A DNA stretch of 8,117 nt from Verrucomicrobiota bacterium. Its GTDB lineage: Bacteria; Verrucomicrobiota; Verrucomicrobiia; Limisphaerales; AV2. The DNA lies in the NCBI GenBank assembly GCA_003218935.1, contig QHPA01000028.1, positions 1-8,117 of the forward strand, read 5' to 3'. Shown one piece after another: positions 5,709 through 8,117 of this stretch. The notes below the pieces were generated by a model. It did not search any database. It had not been told where the DNA came from and saw nothing but the letters and a program-made list of their open reading frames with translations. The first letter of the stretch is position 1. Every line of letters begins with the position of its first letter. Position numbers and translations under genes: made by a program.

Positions 5709-6569
5709 GTGCCGAGCGACCCGTTAGAAGCCTACGAAGATCTGCAAGACGTATTCTCAAAGGACGTCAAGGGCGAGGCGAACCAAAATCTAATCGGCGA
5801 AGTTTATCGGGCTTCGTGTCAGTTTTTGGCGAAAGCAGATTCCCAGGCTTTGAAGTCACTCGTTTCCGGTAAGGAGTACATTGCTTTCAAACTTGGCAAA
5901 AGGCTGTCGCGTGCCGTCAACAAGCAGCTCTTTGCCGCGGAACCTAAAGAATGGGTAGTGTTCTGCAAAGAGATCGCTTCCAAACGAGAGCCTGGAATGG
6001 AGTCCGAACGAATTACAAGAATTATCTATTCGGTGGCGGCGAGTTTCTTCTGCTTCATCGATCTCACGAAAGACGGCGACCAGAAAACACCTGGGACTTT
6101 CTTCGAGTACCTCATCGGTCATCTGTTCGCATGGCGGCTGGATGTAAATCCAAAGACGCGTCTCCCGGTGCTCAACCTCGATATGGAAGCGTCTTTGCCA
6201 ACGGATTTCGTCTTCGATCTCGGTCCGAACCGCGCTAAGTTTCACCTGCCGATTAAGGTTTCCACGCGCGAACGAGTGATTCGGGTTTGGGCACACCAGC
6301 GCGTGCTCGACGGCGTTTACGGCACCGGGCGCTTCCTTGGGACTCCGGTCATCTTGACGGAGACGAAAACGGACAAGAAGAAAAGGGAGGTTATTGAGAT
6401 TTGTCTTCCTGATCAGTGGCGGATTTACCAGATGCACATCGCCCAACTGAAGCGCATTTACTACCTCGACGTGCCGGCTGCCTATTCGAGGCTGAATGAC
6501 GTTTTCCCTCCGCTAATCGTAAAGCCATTTGGCCATTTCTTCGCTGAGGCAGATACCTTACCGACTTAG
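5709..6569 (+). CDS. Putative type II restriction endonuclease, PD-(D/E)XK-like
   Basis: This 286-residue protein is not one I can name, but its position opposite a DNA methyltransferase gene suggests the restriction partner. The central segment is compatible with a PD-(D/E)XK nuclease. [13 protein letters not shown] (129-141) offers a helix-borne Glu133. [10 protein letters not shown] (163-172) has Asp166 at a strand end. [10 protein letters not shown] (180-189) supplies Lys183 followed by an S/T-x-R-x-R run. A Lys followed by S/T and a basic pair resembles the active-site pattern of CCGG-family and EcoRII-like nucleases, so recognition of a CCGG-containing site is a guess only. The N-terminal 120 residues are mostly predicted helical. 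No membrane segment is seen. The start is GTG at 5709, with AAGG at 5698-5701, seven bases before it. The last 179 bases overlap the methyltransferase reading frame on the other strand. Base composition looks less GC-rich than in aceE, consistent with acquisition. Confidence 0.6.
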   Translation: MPSDPLEAYEDLQDVFSKDVKGEANQNLIGEVYRASCQFLAKADSQALKSLVSGKEYIAFKLGKRLSRAVNKQLFAAEPKEWVVFCKEIASKREPGMESERITRIIYSVAASFFCFIDLTKDGDQKTPGTFFEYLIGHLFAWRLDVNPKTRLPVLNLDMEASLPTDFVFDLGPNRAKFHLPIKVSTRERVIRVWAHQRVLDGVYGTGRFLGTPVILTETKTDKKKREVIEICLPDQWRIYQMHIAQLKRIYYLDVPAAYSRLNDVFPPLIVKPFGHFFAEADTLPT

Positions 6570-7284
6570 CCTTGCGGAAGACCAGGAAGTAGGAGTGATT
6601 CTTGCGCGCGTGAACCTGCCTGAGAATCCGGCTGACTCCGGGCTTGTTCTTGCGCAGCACCACGTACAAATCCTCCACGACAAAGCCCAGTTGCGTCAGT
6701 TCGTTGATGATTTCGACGTGCGTGAGGCGTTGCTGGTTGGAGCAAACTTCATCCTGGCATTTCACGATGTAGATGCCTTCGGGTTTGAGGACCCGAAAGG
6801 CTTCTTTCGCTCCTTTGAAGTACAGATCGAGAACAGCTTCGTGATATTTTTTCGACGTGTTCTGTGTTCCATTGTTGTTGTAGTAGTGCTCGAAGTTCTG
6901 GTGATTTTGGTGCGCTGTGCCACCTGGCGTGTGCATGTACGGCGGATCAAACACGACGCAATCAATAGTGGTGTCGCCGTAAGGCAACTTGCTGCAATCC
7001 ACCCCTGACCGTAAATCGCTCGCACGGATATCGTAGGCAGTTTCAGGCACCTGCTTCCAAAAGACGCCCTTGCCGTAGGTGACATCGGCGACAAGGCTCC
7101 CTTCCGGGACGTAGAGTTTCAGCACGTGCGGGAACACCTCGTCGTTGGTTGCCTGGTACGCTGAGAAGATGAGCTCGTTGGTCGCGACGCCGCGCGCGAC
7201 TCGACTGGTCTTCTTGGGCTTAACGATTACAGCTCCGCTCACGGCTGCCTTCCCGTTTCGCGGACGTGCTTGCGCCAGTTCCAT
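6391..7284 (-). CDS. Site-specific DNA methyltransferase (DPPY, N4-cytosine/N6-adenine type)
   Basis: This predicted AdoMet-dependent amino-methyltransferase would protect host DNA from the adjacent nuclease. Numbered from the ATG at 7284, motif I is [10 protein letters not shown] (67-76), an acidic residue at 90 (RASD) suits motif II, and motif IV DPPY is at 113-116. [17 protein letters not shown] (163-179) follows as the next strand region, and [12 protein letters not shown] (228-239) closes the domain. Motif I precedes motif IV, as in gamma-like enzymes, with only a short Asn/His-rich stretch (118-143) as candidate target-recognition element. The ATG at 7284 is preferred because AAAGGG lies nine bases upstream; the longer frame begins with TTG at 7293. 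The 58 residues after Ala239 are basic and low in hydrophobics and lie wholly antisense to the endonuclease gene, so they look like a read-through tail. The start lies inside the RHH gene, suggesting co-transcription and translational coupling. Confidence 0.88.
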   Translation of the reverse strand: MELAQARPRNGKAAVSGAVIVKPKKTSRVARGVATNELIFSAYQATNDEVFPHVLKLYVPEGSLVADVTYGKGVFWKQVPETAYDIRASDLRSGVDCSKLPYGDTTIDCVVFDPPYMHTPGGTAHQNHQNFEHYYNNNGTQNTSKKYHEAVLDLYFKGAKEAFRVLKPEGIYIVKCQDEVCSNQQRLTHVEIINELTQLGFVVEDLYVVLRKNKPGVSRILRQVHARKNHSYFLVFRKAKSVRYLPQRRNGQMALRLAEGKRHSASNRQPARRGSKCASVGRCASGKSATDQEDKSQ

Positions 7285-7411
7285 TGTCACCAACCCTTTC
7301 TTGCAAGATTTTTACAATCAAATCGTGAAGCGTCAGGCCTTCTTCAATCGCGGCGATCTTTAGCCGCTTGTGCAGGTTCTCATCCAGTTCGACTGGAAAC
7401 GTTTTGGCCAT
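7220..7411 (-). CDS. Small ribbon-helix-helix (Arc/CopG-like) protein
   Basis: The product is 64 residues long. The first 43 ([20 protein letters not shown] then [18 protein letters not shown]) fit a ribbon-helix-helix fold: a short beta strand KTFPVEL, helix one [15 protein letters not shown], a turn with LT, and helix two [16 protein letters not shown] dimers bind operator DNA, and many act as antitoxins or autoregulators. The remaining 20 residues (basic and Gly/Ser-rich) overlap the methyltransferase start and are probably disordered. The gene precedes the methyltransferase on the same strand, with about 65 bases of overlap, in the place where controller (C) proteins sit in some restriction-modification systems. 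I infer a regulator of the methyltransferase operon; an orphan antitoxin is the alternative, but no toxin gene lies next to it. The start is ATG at 7409-7411, with only a weak A-rich leader. Confidence 0.65.
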   Translation of the reverse strand: MAKTFPVELDENLHKRLKIAAIEEGLTLHDLIVKILQERVGDNGTGASTSAKREGSRERSCNR

Positions 7412-7446
7412 TCACGAATATGTTTCTTTGGTTAGCGAGGTTATCC

Positions 7447-7460
7447 GAGTTAGTCAACTC
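7447..7460. promoter_or_regulatory. Possible operator upstream of the RHH gene
   Basis: GAGTT (7447-7451) and AACTC (7456-7460) form an inverted repeat with four bases between, 36 bases upstream of the RHH start. On the minus strand it overlaps a TTGACT that matches a sigma-70 -35 box, but I could not find a good -10 at the right distance. RHH repressors often bind such short palindromes. The rest of 7412-7622 shows no gene. Confidence 0.3.
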
Positions 7461-7611
7461 AGAAAAACGCTTTCAAAGTGTTCTCGAGCGGGTCCAGTCC
7501 AGGTGGTGATTTGCACAGAATGAGTTTTCATCTCTGCCCTGTCGCGAGTTTGGCTTCGGCGGATTTTCTTGCTGACACCGTCGATATGCTCTCTTAGCGT
7601 TTCCGTTCCTT

Positions 7612-7616
7612 AAGGA
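7612..7616 (+). promoter_or_regulatory. Shine-Dalgarno of the E2 gene
   Basis: AAGGA lies six bases before the ATG at 7623, inside the palindrome TTCCTTAAGGAA (7606-7617). It fixes the start of the E2 frame; the palindrome could mask the site in the mRNA. Confidence 0.65.
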
Positions 7617-7622
7617 AACTGT

Positions 7623-8117
7623 ATGGACGTTAGACTTCCGAAACTGGGTGAAGGCGCCGATTCCGGCGTGGTCGTCAGCCTGTTGGTCAAGGAAGGCGAC
7701 GCGGTCAAAGAAGGCCAGACAATCATCGAACTCGAAAACGAGAAGGCGGTCGCGCCAATCCCTGCCACTGTCTCCGGCACGGTGACGAAAATCCGCGTCA
7801 AGGAAGGCGACAAGATTTCTGTTGGTCAGATCATCCTTTCAGTTGACGCGGGCGACACTGAGGCAAAAGCGGTAAAAGAAAAGGCGGCTGAGGAAGCGCC
7901 CAGAAAAGCAAAACCGACGGTGGTCGAGAACGAGGACGGGGAGGAGAACGTCGCGAAGACGGAAGCCGAAGTTGCGGCCGCGCCGTCGGTTCGCAAGCTC
8001 GCCGGCGATCTCGGGATTGATTTAAGGCGAGTGCGCGGCGGCGAACGCGGGGGCCGCATCGTGATGGACGATTTGCGCGCGCACATTCAACGGCTTCAAA
8101 AACTGGCAGCGCAACCA
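7623..8117 (+). CDS. Dihydrolipoamide acetyltransferase E2 of pyruvate dehydrogenase, N-terminal part
   Basis: The frame is open to the window edge (165 codons) and is the start of an E2 subunit, which carries the acetyl group on lipoate from E1 to coenzyme A. Residues 1-75 form one lipoyl domain (LPKLGEGADSGVVVSLLVKE then GDAVKEGQTIIELENEKAV), with Lys41 in the ENEKA turn as the lipoylation site. Residues 76-120 are a charged Ala/Glu/Lys linker. Residues 121-155 (APSVRKLAGDLGIDLRRVRG then GERGGRIVMDDL) are the peripheral subunit-binding domain, which holds E1 and/or E3. The catalytic acyltransferase domain lies beyond the window. There is a single lipoyl domain, against three in E. coli E2. 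In bacteria with this gene order E2 commonly follows aceE directly; here a restriction-modification module intervenes, so it may need its own promoter within 7412-7611. It is probably pdhC/aceF; a branched-chain or 2-oxoglutarate E2 is less likely given the nearby aceE. Confidence 0.93.
   Translation, partial: MDVRLPKLGEGADSGVVVSLLVKEGDAVKEGQTIIELENEKAVAPIPATVSGTVTKIRVKEGDKISVGQIILSVDAGDTEAKAVKEKAAEEAPRKAKPTVVENEDGEENVAKTEAEVAAAPSVRKLAGDLGIDLRRVRGGERGGRIVMDDLRAHIQRLQKLAAQP

Noticed and set aside
7521..7598. Small open frame starting MSFHLCPVAS between the RHH and E2 genes
   Set aside because: It is only about 25 codons, with no ribosome site and no recognisable features.

Overview
The window looks like a chromosomal segment of a moderately GC-rich bacterium. 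It is probably a member of the Verrucomicrobiota (Pedosphaera/Limisphaerales type). This rests on the homodimeric-type pyruvate dehydrogenase genes and above all on the many small palindromic repeats of kinds I associate with such genomes: hairpin trains with GCAGGTTT/AAACCTGC stems, GGGAGCGC-flanked palindromes, a GGTAGGG cloverleaf, and heptamer AAAGTTG tracts. The assignment is inference; no rRNA or other lineage marker is present.

Region by region. Positions 122-1033 (minus) hold a complete YjjU-like patatin-family hydrolase. Positions 1034-1962 hold no intact gene. They contain a previously hidden, frameshifted fragment of an HD-domain phosphohydrolase (about 1235-1422), cut off by a palindrome-rich element (1410-1620), followed by a second large palindrome (1720-1829). 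Positions 1963-2745 (minus) encode a lipoate-protein ligase family protein carrying an in-frame repeat insertion. A cloverleaf repeat sits in the divergent gap before aceE (2945-5601, plus), the E1 subunit of pyruvate dehydrogenase. This aceE is split into two frames: roughly 25 conserved residues, including part of the thiamine-diphosphate/Mg2+ motif, are missing around 3671-3675, so as written no full-length E1 can be made. It also carries an in-frame palindromic repeat insertion at 5046-5105. Positions 5709-7411 form a restriction-modification-like module: a putative PD-(D/E)XK endonuclease (plus), a convergent DPPY-type DNA methyltransferase (minus), and a small ribbon-helix-helix protein upstream of and overlapping the methyltransferase. 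At 7623 the E2 subunit (lipoyl domain and subunit-binding domain) begins and runs off the window.

How the genes fit together. E1 (aceE), E2 and the lipoate ligase are parts of one functional system: the ligase would attach lipoate to Lys41 of the E2 lipoyl domain, which then takes the acetyl group from E1. The restriction-modification module lies between E1 and E2, with two of its three genes facing the other way, and looks like an insertion into a former pdh operon. The broken E1 gene, the broken HD gene and the several repeat families, two of them inside protein-coding genes, make this an unusually repeat-remodelled stretch. The most interesting novelties are the in-gene repeat insertions, the E1 deletion, and the RHH-methyltransferase/endonuclease module with its 179-bp antisense overlap.
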